From positions 1-59,182 of the forward strand of contig VFIW01000175.1 of assembly GCA_006386115.1 (NCBI GenBank): DNA of 59,182 bases, written 5' to 3'. The stretch comes from Globisporangium splendens. Its lineage: Eukaryota > Oomycota > Peronosporomycetes > Pythiales > Pythiaceae. Both the position numbers and the translations under genes were made by a program. Of the stretch, positions 23,476 to 34,755 are shown piece by piece. Position 1 is the first letter of the stretch. Each line of letters starts with the position of its first letter. A model generated the notes under the pieces. The model was not told the DNA's origin and ran no database searches. It was given only the letters and a program-made list of their open reading frames with translations.

Positions 23476-24747
23476 ATGACCGACGCGCAGAAACAGACCG
23501 CGCAGGCGTTCAAGGCCTTTGTCGACGCGTCGGTGCGTTAAACGTTGCTCTTCGTGTTAAACAAAAGGGTGGAGAGCTCTTAGCGATTAATGATAATGGT
23601 GGCGGGCGTTTAACTACATTTATGCCTGTCTATGTGTGTGTGCGTATGTGTATTGCAGTCTGGAGCGATGGGTGCACTGTTCGCGGCCGTGCTGCTGTAT
23701 CCGCTCGATGTCGTCAAGACCCGCCAGCAAGTGGCGGTGGATGATGCGCCTTCCTCCGATGGAAATGACGGAAAGCAGAGCGCTGAAGACGCGCTCGCGC
23801 AGAGAAAGAAAGCGCACAACATGTGGGTCACGTGCTGGCTGATCTACCGCACCGAGGGCGTCGAGGGGCTCTTTGCAGGTCTGAGCTCCAAAATGGTGCA
23901 CACATATCTGTCCAACTTTGCGTACTTTTACTGGTTCTCGTTCCTCAAGCAAGCCGCGGAGCGCCATACGGCCAAGCCTATTGGTACGGGGATGAGCTTG
24001 GCAGTCGGATCGCTCGCGGGGGCACTGAACATGACGATGACGCTGCCGCTGGAGATGATCAACACGCGCGCGCAGATCCTCTCGAGCGACGACGAGGACT
24101 CGGAAGGCGAGGCGCCATCTGTTGACACCAAGGACACAACCAAGAACGCCTCGCCAGCGCACCACAAGGGCATGTGGGAGATCGCGCGCGAGATCTACGC
24201 GGAAGACGGTCTCGTGTCGTTCTGGAAGGGGTTCATCCCGTCGCTCGTGCTCGTCACGAACCCGTCCATTAACTTCACTATTTTCGATAAATTGAAGCTG
24301 CGACTGCAACGATCCAAGATGCTCGCAGCAGGCGCGACACGGTTGACGTCGCTCACGGCTTGGGAGGCGTTCGTGCTCGCTGCGATCGCCAAGGCCATCG
24401 CCACGGTGATCACGTACCCCGTGATCCGCGCCAAGGTGCTGATGCAAGCTCAGAAGAAACAGATCGCAGCAGCGACGCCGTCGGCGAACGCTTCGCATCA
24501 CCACCACCACCATCACCATGCCGACATGGGCACGTCGATGCTGCAAGTGCTGAGACGCATCGGCGAGCTCGAAGGTCCGAGCGGCTACTTTAAAGGCTGC
24601 TCGGCGCAGCTGTTCAACACGGTGCTCAAGAGCGCGCTGCTCGTGATGACCAAGGAGCAGATCACAAAGTACACGATGCGCGTGCTCTACGCGCTGCGCA
24701 AGAACGCCGACTCTACGAAAGCCGCCGCGGCGATCGCTGCCAAGTAA
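23476..24747 (+). CDS. mitochondrial carrier family protein, probably peroxisomal adenine-nucleotide/CoA-type carrier
   Basis: Two exons (23476-23532 and 23659-24747) give 381 residues; the intron is GT-AG, 126 bases, between codons. The three carrier signatures are present: YPLDVVKTRQQ in repeat 1, LPLEMINTRAQ in repeat 2 and the weaker YPVIRAKVLMQ in repeat 3. The third repeat motif and the TNPSINFTIFDKLKLR segment are like the peroxisomal nucleotide carriers (PMP34/ANT1/PXN group) rather than the ADP/ATP or phosphate carriers; that subfamily call is inference. A run of eight His lies in the loop before the last two helices (about 24,496-24,525), and an acidic Ser/Asp/Glu loop interrupts repeat 2. 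Exon 1 codes MTDAQKQTAQAFKAFVDAS, so the first helix begins right at the splice junction. Confidence 0.85.
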
Positions 24748-24948
24748 GAGTGGAAATGAACATGCTGGCGGGGGATTGCATGTTTTCTTTGTCGATTTTC
24801 TTTTTAACGAAAAAATGTAAACGGAAGTGAGAAAAGACTCTCGCGTTGTGCCCTTTGATTTCCTTCGACTAAAGACACTTCTCTATAAAGCAAAGCCAAT
24901 AAAATAACATAACATTACCCAAACAAGATACTACAGTGGTTCTGCCGT

Positions 24949-25875
24949 CTAGTGCAGGCTGCGACAGAGGCTCTCGGACCGGCGGAGCGCGCGCGACAGC
25001 GTCGGTCGCAGCGGCTCGTCGTCGCTGGTCTGGTGCTGGATGATGGCGTCCTCGGGGGGCGATGTGAAGTCGTTGAACACGTCGGCGTAGATGGGGTCGC
25101 AGTAGTCCACCGTGTTGCCCGGCGCCAGCGGATCTGCGCAGCTCACGCACCCAGGATTCTTCTCCTTGTATAGCACGTCCAGTTCGTGCACGCGGAAGCT
25201 CGAAACGCTCGAGTTCTTGGAGTTGAGTCGTGGTCGTCGTCCTGAGCGCGCTGCGTCGTGCGGCTGAGTGTTCTGCTGTCTGGTGGCCTGCTTCATCAGA
25301 TGCTCGTTCTCGTTCACCATGAGGAAGTCGCGAATCAGCGCCATCGCTTTGCACTCCCTCGTTCCTTCTTCATCTTGGTCGTAGTCGTCGTCATCGTCGA
25401 GTAATCCTTGGGTCGTCTCCATCAGAAAGCTCAAATACTGGTTCAATTCGTCCATGCGCGTCGACTCAAGCTCTCGCTTCATAAACAACGCCGAGCGCAC
25501 GCGGAACCGCTGCGGGAAGCGGAATCCGCTGTAGAATGTCGCCAGTTCATGGCACGCGGCGCACGCGTTGCGCTTTTCGTGTGCAAACTGAACCTGCAGC
25601 GCGCCGTGGAGCGCGCGGAACTCCGAGTAGCGTCGCGCGACGTACCAGTCCTTGCCCGACCGCGCCACGCGGATCACGTACAGCGTCGTGGTCTTGTTGA
25701 TGCGGCGGTCCTGGATCTTGGACGAGCGGCCGTACGACGCGATCGCCGCCGCCACGGGCCGCAGCGCGCGCGTGCGCACCTGGAACGACGATGATGCCGT
25801 GGACGCGAGCGACGCCGAGTGCAGCAGCGGCGCCGCGCGCTTGCGGTCGGGGCTTCGTGGGACCACCGTCGTCAT
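24949..25875 (-). CDS. PX-domain (phosphoinositide-binding) protein
   Basis: 308 residues from the ATG at 25875; in-frame ATGs at 25926 and 25983 would add 17 or 36 residues. I prefer 25875 because the added residues look like untranslated sequence. Residues about 60-180 form a PX domain: TLYVIRVARSGKDWYVARRYSEFRAL, with the RRYSEF basic/aromatic motif that binds PtdIns3P in the family, then a proline-containing FRFPQRFR loop and a helix LNQYLSFLMET. An acidic DDDDDYDQDEE insert follows. The C-terminal third is Ser/Arg-rich with a GCVSCADP pair of cysteines and no second domain. It probably acts at endosomal membranes. It converges with the carrier gene, with about 200 bases between their ends. 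Confidence 0.75.
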   Translation of the reverse strand: MTTVVPRSPDRKRAAPLLHSASLASTASSSFQVRTRALRPVAAAIASYGRSSKIQDRRINKTTTLYVIRVARSGKDWYVARRYSEFRALHGALQVQFAHEKRNACAACHELATFYSGFRFPQRFRVRSALFMKRELESTRMDELNQYLSFLMETTQGLLDDDDDYDQDEEGTRECKAMALIRDFLMVNENEHLMKQATRQQNTQPHDAARSGRRPRLNSKNSSVSSFRVHELDVLYKEKNPGCVSCADPLAPGNTVDYCDPIYADVFNDFTSPPEDAIIQHQTSDDEPLRPTLSRALRRSESLCRSLH

Positions 25876-28800
25876 GGCTCTGGGGCTCTCTGTGGCTGCT
25901 TGTAGCGCAAAGTTGCGGATCCCCATCGATAGGGGGGAATGTGCGCAGGAGCTGGCGAATTCAAATACTGATCTAGGCAACATAGGCAGGCCGCCAAAGA
26001 AGCCACACTGTTGATATAGTGGACGCAGCAGCGGACGGGGTAGGTCTGGCGGATCAAAGAAATTTGACCAGACAAGTTTCGTCCTGCGTTTCTAAGCGGA
26101 CAGCAAAGAAGGGGAAGGGAACGGAAACCATGGCTTTTCTGTGTCCGTTTCTTCCGTCGTGCAGTAATCTGCGCGCTCTGATTGGCGGATGCGTTTCGCG
26201 TGCGTGCCTCTTTTGTGCGCACTTCCCCCTGGCGCGTGCGGCAGACGAGCCGCCAAAGGATTTATTACAGACGCAGCTCTTGAGGATCCCTCATTTTTTC
26301 TCATCGTTTGACAAATTGGACTTTTAATTTTGTCTATTCGACGCTGTCTTTGTGTGCCGCAGAGTAGCACTGCCATCCCGATATTGCTGCCAGCCACACA
26401 AGATCGCCAGTGTTCGGCTCTTCGTTCAATCTTTCCCCGGGTTTTTCTGAGCCACCTGCCATGTACACCAACACGACAAAACCAAAGTCGATAAGCTGTT
26501 TCACTTGCGATGCTGAGGCAGCTACTGTAGGTACTGCACTAAAAAGAACCCCGATCTTTAATTCTCTCGACATCAGCGAAATTAGTCTAGTTGAATCAGT
26601 TAATCCGTCAACACTTTAGTTAAACAAGTGATGGACACCCATGAAATTTGTCTGGTTGAGTCAGTTATTAATGGTCTGCCGATACAAATCCCTTCACTGA
26701 AATGAATTTAAGGAATGAGCTCAAGTTATGTTCAAGCTGGAATTGAGTCTGGTCGGATGGAATTTGCTTTGCTCAGGGTTTTCTTACGGAATGACGTCTG
26801 CCACTTTCCCTCACGCAGTGCGTGAAAGATAGGGGTGTTCTAGATCTGCCTCATTTCACGATGGTGTCGTTCGTTGGGTGAGTTTATGTGTGGATACATT
26901 CAGGATATCTTGTTCGCTGAGACGCAACATAATGTACCTCCCTCTAAAACTAAATGAGTTCAAGCAATTGATCCGTCAATACCAAAAAGTACCGAATTAG
27001 TTAATCTGTCGATGCATTTTCATCAAACACCAGCGACACAGAAGACTTGAATGTGACCATTTCGCTTTCATAATTCAAGTGAGTGTAGGGTTTGCAGTGA
27101 TACCGTATTTCTGACCGTACTTTATTGGCCGAAATGACTGGTTGAGATTAAACGAGATGTTCGTCCGTCTGCCTGCACAACGAGTCACTTTGGCGCGTCG
27201 ACGCCTTAGGCGCAGAACACTAGCGACCAGAAGACTGGGACTAAGATCCGTCGTTTTAAATTCAGCTCGGTGCTTGTCAGCTTTAAATTTATGGGGTACA
27301 TTCAATACAAGGTTACTAAAGCCGCGAATGTTTTGTCCATGCCAATTCGCGCTGAACGTGTTTTCGGAGTGTCCTAACTTAAAGCCAGTGGTTCAGGTTT
27401 CAAGATGGCTCTGATGATGCCATCGAGCTGCACGCTCAAGGTGTCACAAAGGTCTGTTTGGAGAAGAGAACCAATCGGCTCGCTTGGTTGGCGATTTTCT
27501 CAAAACAGGACACAATGATCTCGTGTTGAGCCAGATGGTGAGAAAAACACCTCCACACAGCGGAATCCTGCACGTGAGGAGCAATCACCTCTCATTTGCA
27601 GGTCCAGCGTTTACTCGATTACTCGAGCCAGGAAACCCTGTGGACGGAATGACTTTCTGACCAACATCCACTGCAGGCGTGTGCAACATTTGATTACTGG
27701 CAGTGGACTCTGTGTCTCAACAGATCTTTTCGTAGCACCATACTTGCCGTTCCTCCCCGCTATGAGAGGTGGTGGCCAAGACTGATTCAACACGAGCACT
27801 TCAGTGACCTTGGCGCTGAGCCGGTTGATGCAAGTACAAGATCTTTCGCGCTTCTTAGTTATAACTTTGGCACCGAAGCGGGATGCCGATGAGATAAACA
27901 GAAACGTTGCGGACTGCATCGGAATGCCCTTGTTTGCGCCAGTGTCCTTCAATTACATAAATTTCTACTCGATTCCGAATCAACTCTGCCAGAGCATTTA
28001 CCATCGCACTGTCCAATGCTCCGTCTCCTCCGTATGAGTCTGCATGCCATTTCCCTCGCAATTGTCGCCCGCGACTTCCTTCTCCTCGTCTCCCTTGCCA
28101 TTGAAGCTAAAGCAATGATCGGGATAATTGGTTGATTGGCGTTTTTTTAGTTTCAGCACCACACCAGCAGCGTCCAACCAATCGATTGCACCAGATTTTC
28201 CATACCGCATCGCACCGGTAGTCAGTTCAGTACTGTCAATGATAACCAGTACAATACCGATACAAACTATTCGGAATGATGGTCTCTCAAACAACAAATG
28301 AGCACATCGCACTTAGTCAATGCACACTTCAAGTCAAAGCGAGGTGCTCTATTTGGGGCTACTGCAGTACGCAACACTGCCGACCCGAATTTGGAGGGCA
28401 TGAACAAAATGCACCCAGTTTTGGTTTTTGGTTCATATGTGGGTATGATTTGATCTCCTCCACATCTCCAGAGCAAATCTGCAAATGCGACGAGCTTTAT
28501 TTCACGCGGAAGCTGAGAAGGGGGGAGAGATGGATTCAACCAGTGACGACAGTAGTTTCAGCCTTTTTCGTCGGTCGGGTTCTCTTTTTGCCTGGTTCTT
28601 GAGATAGGGTGCGGTTGTTCACACTGTCCGTCAAGCAGCTCACACACTGTATTGCTTTTGCACGATGATGGTATTAGTAAACTAAATTTGACTTCTGTTG
28701 CTGTGTATCCTCTTACGTGTAATCAGTTCAGATCTGCAGCCACCAAGCTCAAACTCATCCTCGTTCTGTTTATTGGCTTTTGCAATGAATCGGATGGCTG

Positions 28801-29043
28801 CGACTGCTCTTCTTCCTGCATTTCTACGAGGTCGCAACTGAACTCCCAAGTTTTGTTGGTTGCGAGTCCCAACCAACAAATCTCCGGCAACATGCATGCA
28901 GGCATCAAAGGCACTTTGAGAAACAAACGCAGTCTCATTTTTGCTGCCGAGATGGAGGACTGTGGTGGTCCACAGGAAACCAGCACGATCGTTATCGATT
29001 GGTAAGAGATTCGATACACATCCAAAACAAATCTTGGTGACTA

Positions 29044-29075
29044 GAAGATTCATACCATGTAAAAGAAGAATCTTC
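29044..29075. promoter_or_regulatory. GAAGATTC...GAATCTTC inverted repeat, 0.9 kb upstream of copy 2
   Basis: GAAGATTC at 29044-29051 and GAATCTTC at 29068-29075 are perfect inverted 8-mers spaced by 16 bases. The core equals the palindrome found 765-912 bases upstream of copies 5, 6 and 7. Confidence 0.3.
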
Positions 29076-29900
29076 AGCTCCTTGTCGATTGGTCAGCGAA
29101 AGAGCCAACCAGAATGCGAGTTCCGAAAAAGAACCCCTCACTTTTCAGCCCGATCATCGACATGAGATTCGTTACGAATAGTAAACGAATCTGTCTGTGC
29201 CACTGCTGTCTGATTGCTGACGGTGTGACTTTCGAAAGAACGCACCAGTGATTAAACTTCTGAAACAACGCAATCTGCTGTGCTCACATCTGAAAGTCGT
29301 CTGAAAGACATCTTGTCCCAAAATACTGGAACTGCTTGAGGGAAGGCTACTTGGGTGCCAGAAAAGAGCTTGCCCAAAACGTCTTGATTCTTTTGGTGTT
29401 GAGATCTAGCTGCGGAGTTCGAAATAAAGAGATATCTGGAAACAGCACAAAACTCTTGAATTTGTCGAGAGATTAATTGGAGCTTGAAGAGTGAAAGTAG
29501 GTTACTTCAACAACGAAAGCCCTCCTTTAAACGGAATTATTAGGTGTCGCTGAAAGATTCGCTCCTTTATTCATGCTGGTGTACAAATTCTCGGTTTCCA
29601 AATGTGCGTTTTGTTTTTGCGCTTCGATGCGTGCTCTACTGCACACATTTTTCAACATCTGGACTGCGTTAATACATATTCAGCGTGGCAGATTTGTTTA
29701 TCAGGGTTTTTGCTTCCCCACCTAGTGAACTAATCAAAAAGTAAGCCAATCAAATGTGCTTCAATGCATTCGTTTACGCCAGCGCATTTGTTGGGGCGCT
29801 CACTACACCTGGCGTGGCCACCAGCTCGTCAACACGTCTCACTGTGCCAGGCTCTCCCAAGATCGCCCATTGGAAACCAAGCCAAGCGTCGAAGTCTCAC

Positions 29901-29907
29901 TCACTTT
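29901..29907 (+). promoter_or_regulatory. initiator of transporter copy 2
   Basis: TCACTTT fits the oomycete initiator and lies 70 bases before the ATG at 29971. Confidence 0.4.
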
Positions 29908-29970
29908 CGATCTTCCTTCGTCCCGAGCACTCGCCATCATCTCAAGAGGCCGCAACTAAATTGCTCCAAG

Positions 29971-31416
29971 ATGAACAAGTTCCTCGTCCGAGGTCTCGGA
30001 TTCTTCAACGATGCCTACGACCTCTTCGTCATGAACGTCGTCAACGTCGTGCTCACGGAGCAGTACGGCAAGCACGTGTACACGTCGCACATGAAGTCGG
30101 CGGTGTCGGCGGCTGCGCTGATTGGCGCGATTTTTGGGCAGCTTCTGTTTGGCTACCTCGGCGATGTGTTTGGTCGCAAGGTCAACATGATTGCGACATG
30201 CTGTCTGCTGATCTTCGGTGGTATCCTGTGTACCGTTGCGTACGCTGGCGACGCGACCAACACGTTGTGGTTCTTGGTCATCGCGCGTGGTATCCTCGGC
30301 GTCGGTATCGGGGGTGAATATCCTCTTGCCGCGTCTTCTGCCGCGGAAGACTCGACTTCTGTGCAAGACCGTAACAAACGTGTGGCACTGACGTTCTCGC
30401 TCCAAGGTGTGGGTTCGCTCACGGCGTCGATCCTCGGCAACCTGTTGATCCAAGCTCTTGCCGATGGTCCAAAGGACACGAACAGCAAGGAGCGTCTCGA
30501 GATCGTGTGGCGTTTGCTCTTCGGCCTCGGTGTGATCCCAGCGTGCATCGTGTGCTACTGGCGTTTCACTGCCGAAGAAACGGAAGCATTCAAGGCGGCT
30601 GAAGAGCGCCGCATTGCCGCCACCACTGCTAATCATGCTACAGCTCAGAAGCGCGCTCAGTTCCTGTTCATCCTCAAGAACTACGGCGTGGGTCTCATCG
30701 GTACGGCCGGCACGTGGTTCTTGTTCGACATTGTGTTCTACGCACAGAACTTGTTCTCGGCCAGTATCTTGTCGGTGGTGGGCGTGAAGAACGCGTCGTT
30801 GCAGCAGGTGACGACGCAGAACGCGTTCGTGGCGTTGATGGCGTTGCCAGGTTACTACGTGGCCGTGTACTTTATCAACCGTCTCGGTCGCAAGGTGATC
30901 CAACTGCAAGGTTTCGTAGTCATGACGGTGCTGTTCTTGGTTTTGGCGATCTTCTGGGATGACCTCAAGGAGAAGGCTGTGCTGTTCATCATCTTGTACG
31001 GTCTGGCGCTGTTCTTCTCGAACTTTGGGCCGAACACGTCGACCTTTGTGATGCCGACGGAGATGTTCCCGACGCCGATCCGCAGTACGTGCCACGGTTT
31101 CTCTGCGGCGTGCGGCCGAGCTGGTGCCGCCATCGGTTCGTTCGGCTTCTCGATCTGGGTTGAGAACGAGAGCTTCGGTTACGACGGCGCTTTCTACACG
31201 TTCGCCGCGATCTCGCTCGTCTCGATTCCAATCACATGGTTCTTCTTGTTCGACAACGAACAGGGTTTCGAAGAGATGGACGCAGAGTTCTACCGCAAAC
31301 TCAACAGCGCCGACGACTTCACGCGCGAATCCTTCTCCAGTGTCGCGAAGCCACATGACCTGGAGATGAGCCCAGCAGACGTGTACAAGCAAGTGGTCAC
31401 CCCGAGCACCGCGTAA
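29971..31416 (+). CDS. PHT1-like phosphate:H+ symporter, copy 2
   Basis: 481 residues from the ATG at 29971, chosen over the upstream in-frame start at 29764 because all paralogues begin MNKFLVRGLGFF. All substrate-site signatures of the family are kept (GGEYPL, FSLQG, TWFLFDIVFYAQN, GPNTSTF). The outer parts resemble copies 1 and 8 (WRFTAEETEAFKAAEERR loop, VENESFGYDG). The segment around 30,660-30,860 instead matches the 36.5-43.3 kb group (GVKNASLQQ rather than GVHDASLQQ), and is identical there to copy 7, so the gene looks mosaic. It ends tail to tail with copy 3, with 152 bases between. Confidence 0.92.
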   Translation: MNKFLVRGLGFFNDAYDLFVMNVVNVVLTEQYGKHVYTSHMKSAVSAAALIGAIFGQLLFGYLGDVFGRKVNMIATCCLLIFGGILCTVAYAGDATNTLWFLVIARGILGVGIGGEYPLAASSAAEDSTSVQDRNKRVALTFSLQGVGSLTASILGNLLIQALADGPKDTNSKERLEIVWRLLFGLGVIPACIVCYWRFTAEETEAFKAAEERRIAATTANHATAQKRAQFLFILKNYGVGLIGTAGTWFLFDIVFYAQNLFSASILSVVGVKNASLQQVTTQNAFVALMALPGYYVAVYFINRLGRKVIQLQGFVVMTVLFLVLAIFWDDLKEKAVLFIILYGLALFFSNFGPNTSTFVMPTEMFPTPIRSTCHGFSAACGRAGAAIGSFGFSIWVENESFGYDGAFYTFAAISLVSIPITWFFLFDNEQGFEEMDAEFYRKLNSADDFTRESFSSVAKPHDLEMSPADVYKQVVTPSTA

Positions 31417-31568
31417 GCTCGGGCTAGTATCCTTGGCTGTGTAGAAAACCAAAATAAAAGGCGAGATCAGACGATTAATTTATTGCAACTCGGCATCTCA
31501 CAGTTAATAGATGATTGTGCAGCTGCAAATTGCGATTACAATATCAACTTTGGTCGAAATGCAGTGTT

Positions 31569-33104
31569 TTATCCTCCATACCGCTGGTCGAAAGTGGTCT
31601 GTGCTGGTGATGTAGGCGATAGAAGGGTCTCTTCGTCATTATTCCCGTCGTCGTCTCGTTCGTTTGTGTGTCGTCGTGTTCGAATCGCTTCGTCGTCCAG
31701 CTCTTGTCGTCTCGCTGCGTCGATGAGCGTCTCGGAGCTCACGATGTTGGCTTCGTACTCTTCGTCCATGGCGTCGAGGCTGTCTGCATTGTCAAAAGTG
31801 AACACGAGCGTGATCGGAATCGAGAGGACGCAAAGAGCAGCGAACGCGTAGAACACGCCTCGGTAGCCAAAGCCAGGGAGGATCACGAGCGGCGAGAACC
31901 CGTACGAGCCGATCGCGGCACCAAGTCTTCCCATGGCCGCCGAGAACCCGTGGCAGCTCCCTCGGATCGCGGTCGGGAACATCTCAGTCGGCAAGATGTA
32001 CGTCGAGGTGTTGGGACCGAAGTTGGTGAAAAACAGCGAGAGCCCATACAGAACGATGAACGACGTGGTGTGTTGCTGGATATCCACCCACCACGTCCCA
32101 AGCACGAGGAAGATCACGGTCATCGCTGCGAAACCCTGCACTTGCATGCGTTTGCGTCCAATTTTGTTGATCGATGCCACAGCGACGTAGTAGCCGGGCA
32201 GCGCCAGCAGCGCGACGTACACGTTCTGCCGTGTGACTTCCTTCAGCGACGGGTTCTCGAGACCGACCACCGAGAGCATCGTCGCCGAGAAGAGATTCTG
32301 GGCGTAGAACACAATGTAAAAGAGAAACGACGTCGCGGCTGTGCCGAACAACCGACCGCCGTAGTGGTACAGAACGCGCTGGATCTGCTGCATGCACGAC
32401 GAGACACACCGCCGCCGTCGTAGTGTGCTGTCCATATCTTGGCTGCGTTTCCGCTTGTTGTGCTTCCGGATCGCCGCGAGAAACGTCTCGGGTTCCTTTG
32501 CCTGGTACCGAAAGAAGACAACCACGAGTGCCGGAACCACTCCGATGCCAAACAGCGCGCGCCAGATCGTCTCCAGGTCTTGTTTATCGTTTTTGCCATT
32601 CGACGCTGGTGCGAACTCGTGCACGAGGACATCGCCGCAAATCGCTGCTGCTAAGGATCCTAGACCTTGCAGCGAGAACGTGAGTGCCACGCGCTGGTTC
32701 CGATTCGCTACAGACGTCGTGTCCTCCGCTGACGACGATGCTGAGAGCGGGTGCTCGTCGCCAATGCCGAAACCCAGAATACCACGCGCGACCACGAGCA
32801 CCCAGATCGTCCCTGCTGGAGACCCGCCGTACGCGAAAGTGCATAGGATCCCGCCCACGATCAAGATGACGCACGTTGTGATCATGGTCACGCGCCGTCC
32901 GAGCCTATCGGCGAGCAGGCCAAACACGAGCTGACCGGCGATTGCACCCACCAGTGCCGCGGTTGAGACGTGCGACTTCATCGCAGGCGTGTACACGTCG
33001 GCACCATACTGTTCGGTGAGCACGACATTCACGACGTTCATGACGAAGAGATCGTACGCATCGTTGAAAAAGCCAAGGCCGCGCACGAGAAACTTCGAGA
33101 GCAT
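31569..33104 (-). CDS. divergent PHT1-like transporter, copy 3, substrate-site residues replaced
   Basis: 511 residues from the ATG at 33104 (MLSKFLVRGLGFFNDAYD). The major-facilitator frame and many helices are kept, but key positions differ from the eight sister copies. Helix 4 reads GIGDEHPL instead of GIGGEYPL (Tyr to His at 118). Helix 7 reads TSFLFYIVFY instead of TWFLFDIVFY (Trp to Ser at 259, Asp to Tyr at 263). In the fungal phosphate transporter PiPT, the equivalents (Tyr150, Trp320, Asp324) bind phosphate. The helix 5 Gln and the GPNTSTY Asn are kept. The central loop is longer and basic (KHNKRKRSQ, LRRRRC), and the C-terminal tail is longer and acidic. The open frame and conserved remainder argue against a pseudogene. 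A changed substrate or a sensor role is possible. Confidence 0.85.
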   Translation of the reverse strand: MLSKFLVRGLGFFNDAYDLFVMNVVNVVLTEQYGADVYTPAMKSHVSTAALVGAIAGQLVFGLLADRLGRRVTMITTCVILIVGGILCTFAYGGSPAGTIWVLVVARGILGFGIGDEHPLSASSSAEDTTSVANRNQRVALTFSLQGLGSLAAAICGDVLVHEFAPASNGKNDKQDLETIWRALFGIGVVPALVVVFFRYQAKEPETFLAAIRKHNKRKRSQDMDSTLRRRRCVSSCMQQIQRVLYHYGGRLFGTAATSFLFYIVFYAQNLFSATMLSVVGLENPSLKEVTRQNVYVALLALPGYYVAVASINKIGRKRMQVQGFAAMTVIFLVLGTWWVDIQQHTTSFIVLYGLSLFFTNFGPNTSTYILPTEMFPTAIRGSCHGFSAAMGRLGAAIGSYGFSPLVILPGFGYRGVFYAFAALCVLSIPITLVFTFDNADSLDAMDEEYEANIVSSETLIDAARRQELDDEAIRTRRHTNERDDDGNNDEETLLSPTSPAQTTFDQRYGG

Positions 33105-33350
33105 GCTTCTGGGCTTCGCTTGCAATCCCACCCGAGATGTCTTATTTGGTTGGCAAAACTGTGCTTATCGTGTGTCAGACTGCTGGCATTTGGCGCGTCG
33201 GTTGCGCTAGATGATCTGTGCAAAAAACAAAAATGAAAGAAGGCAAAAAATAGAATGCATCGTGGTACAAATTGGGACTTTGCATTGTAGCCATTATGCC
33301 CAAGTTCGATTTCTTATAGCACAGTGGCTGACAAGAAAATATGCACGCAT

Positions 33351-34755
33351 TTACGTCTGGGGCGATTCGATGTTCTTGTACACACCAGCAGTGTGATTTT
33401 CGAGGTACTTTGACTTGGACACCGACGCGAACGACTCGCGAGTGAACTCGTCGGCGCCGTTGAGCTTCTCGTAGAACTCGGCGTCGATCTCTTCGGACGC
33501 GCGGTCGTCGTTCCACGTGCAGAACCACGTCAACGGGATCGAGATGAACGAGATGATAGCGAACGTGTAGAAAGCGCCGTCGTAACCGAAGCTCGTGTCC
33601 ACCCAGATCGAGAAGCCGAACGAACCGATGGCGGCACCGGCCTTCCCGCACGCCGCAGAGAAACCGTGGCACGTACTGCGGATCGGCGTCGGGAACATCT
33701 CCGTCGGCATCACAAAGGTCGACGTGTTCGGGCCAAAGTTCGAGAAGAACAGCGCCAGACCGTACAAGATGATGAACGGCACCGAGTGCTTCTTGAGGTC
33801 GTCCCAGAAGATCGCCAACATGAGGAAGATGATGGTCATGACCGTGAAACCCTGCAGCTGGATCACCTTGCGGCCGAGACGGTTGATGAAGTAGATCGCC
33901 ACGTAGTAGCCTGGCAACGCCATCAACGCCACGAACGCGTTCTGCGTCGTCACCTGCTGCAACGACGCGTTCTTCACCCCCACCACCGACAAGATACTGG
34001 CCGAGAACAAGTTCTGCGCGTAGAACACAATGTCGAACAAGAACCACGTGCCGGCCGTACCGAGGAGACCGAGACCGTAGTTCTTGAGGATGAACAGGAA
34101 CTGAGCGCGCTTCTGAGCTGGCTTGACGACCGTCGCCTGACCACGCTCCTGCACGGCCTTGTACGCCTCGGTGGATCTCTGCCGTGAAGCGGTGTAGCAC
34201 ACGACGCACGCTGGGATCACGCCGAGACGAAGAGCAGGACGCCACACGAATTGCTCGAGGACAGCTCATTGCTGTTCCGTGCACTTTGGGGGACGTCCGC
34301 GAGCGCCTGCGACGAAGCAGGTTGCCGAGGACTGACGCGTGAGCGAACCCCCCACCTGGGAGCGAGAACGTAGCGCCACACGCTTGTTACGATCCGCTTG
34401 GGTGTCGTCGAGTCTTCAGCGCCGTCGTCGTCGCGCCAGTGGGTACTCACCCCGCTACCCACGCCGAGGACACCCGCTGCCGATGACCAAGAACCACAAC
34501 GTGTTGGTCGCGTCACCAGCGTACGCAACGGTACACAGGATGCCACCGAAGATCAGCAGGCAGCACGTGATGATCATGTTGACCTTGCGGCCGAAGACGT
34601 CGCCCAGGAAGCCGAAGAGCAGCTGACCGATGACGGCACCGATGATCGCAGCCGCCGACACCGCCGACTTCATGTGCGACGTGTACACGTGCTTGCCGTA
34701 CTGCTCCGTGAGCACGACGTTGACGACGTTCATGACGAAGAGGTCGTAGGCGTTC
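33351..34755 (-). pseudogene. PHT1-like transporter, copy 4, 5'-truncated with clustered indels
   Basis: Two good stretches frame a bad one. Bases 34,480-34,745 give the N-terminal half from NAYDLFVMNVVNVV to NTLWFLVI, and 33,351-34,140 give the C-terminal half from the central loop to ...VYKNIESPQT; both are nearly identical to copies 5-7. Between 34,140 and 34,480 there are many single-base insertions and deletions relative to copy 7. The first 13 or so codons (MNKFLVRGLGFF) are missing: homology stops abruptly at about 34,750 and unrelated DNA begins. The dense indels could be poor sequence quality, and the truncation could be a misjoin. As written, it cannot make a transporter. Confidence 0.85.

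Larger units (their letters stand above)
25876..29970. other. gene-poor region with old repeat debris
   Basis: About 4 kb with no gene I can support. It holds loosely repeated GTTAATCCGTC-like sequence at 26,590-27,010, and a series of short minus-strand frames at 27,611-28,539 that may be a decayed transposase (not assigned). A small hairpin (TTGTTGGTTG with its complement) lies at about 28,856-28,882, and a GAATCTT inverted repeat at 29044-29075. The right end is the promoter of transporter copy 2, where frames with alternative ATGs are not coding. Confidence 0.5.

Noticed and set aside
27611..28539. Chain of minus-strand fragments resembling parts of a piggyBac-type transposase (LPREIKLVAFADLL, FMPSKFGSAVL, KRSVETQSPLPVIKC)
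   Set aside because: The resemblance is weak, the fragments are in several frames, and no catalytic Asp context could be fixed. A frameshift-aware search would decide.
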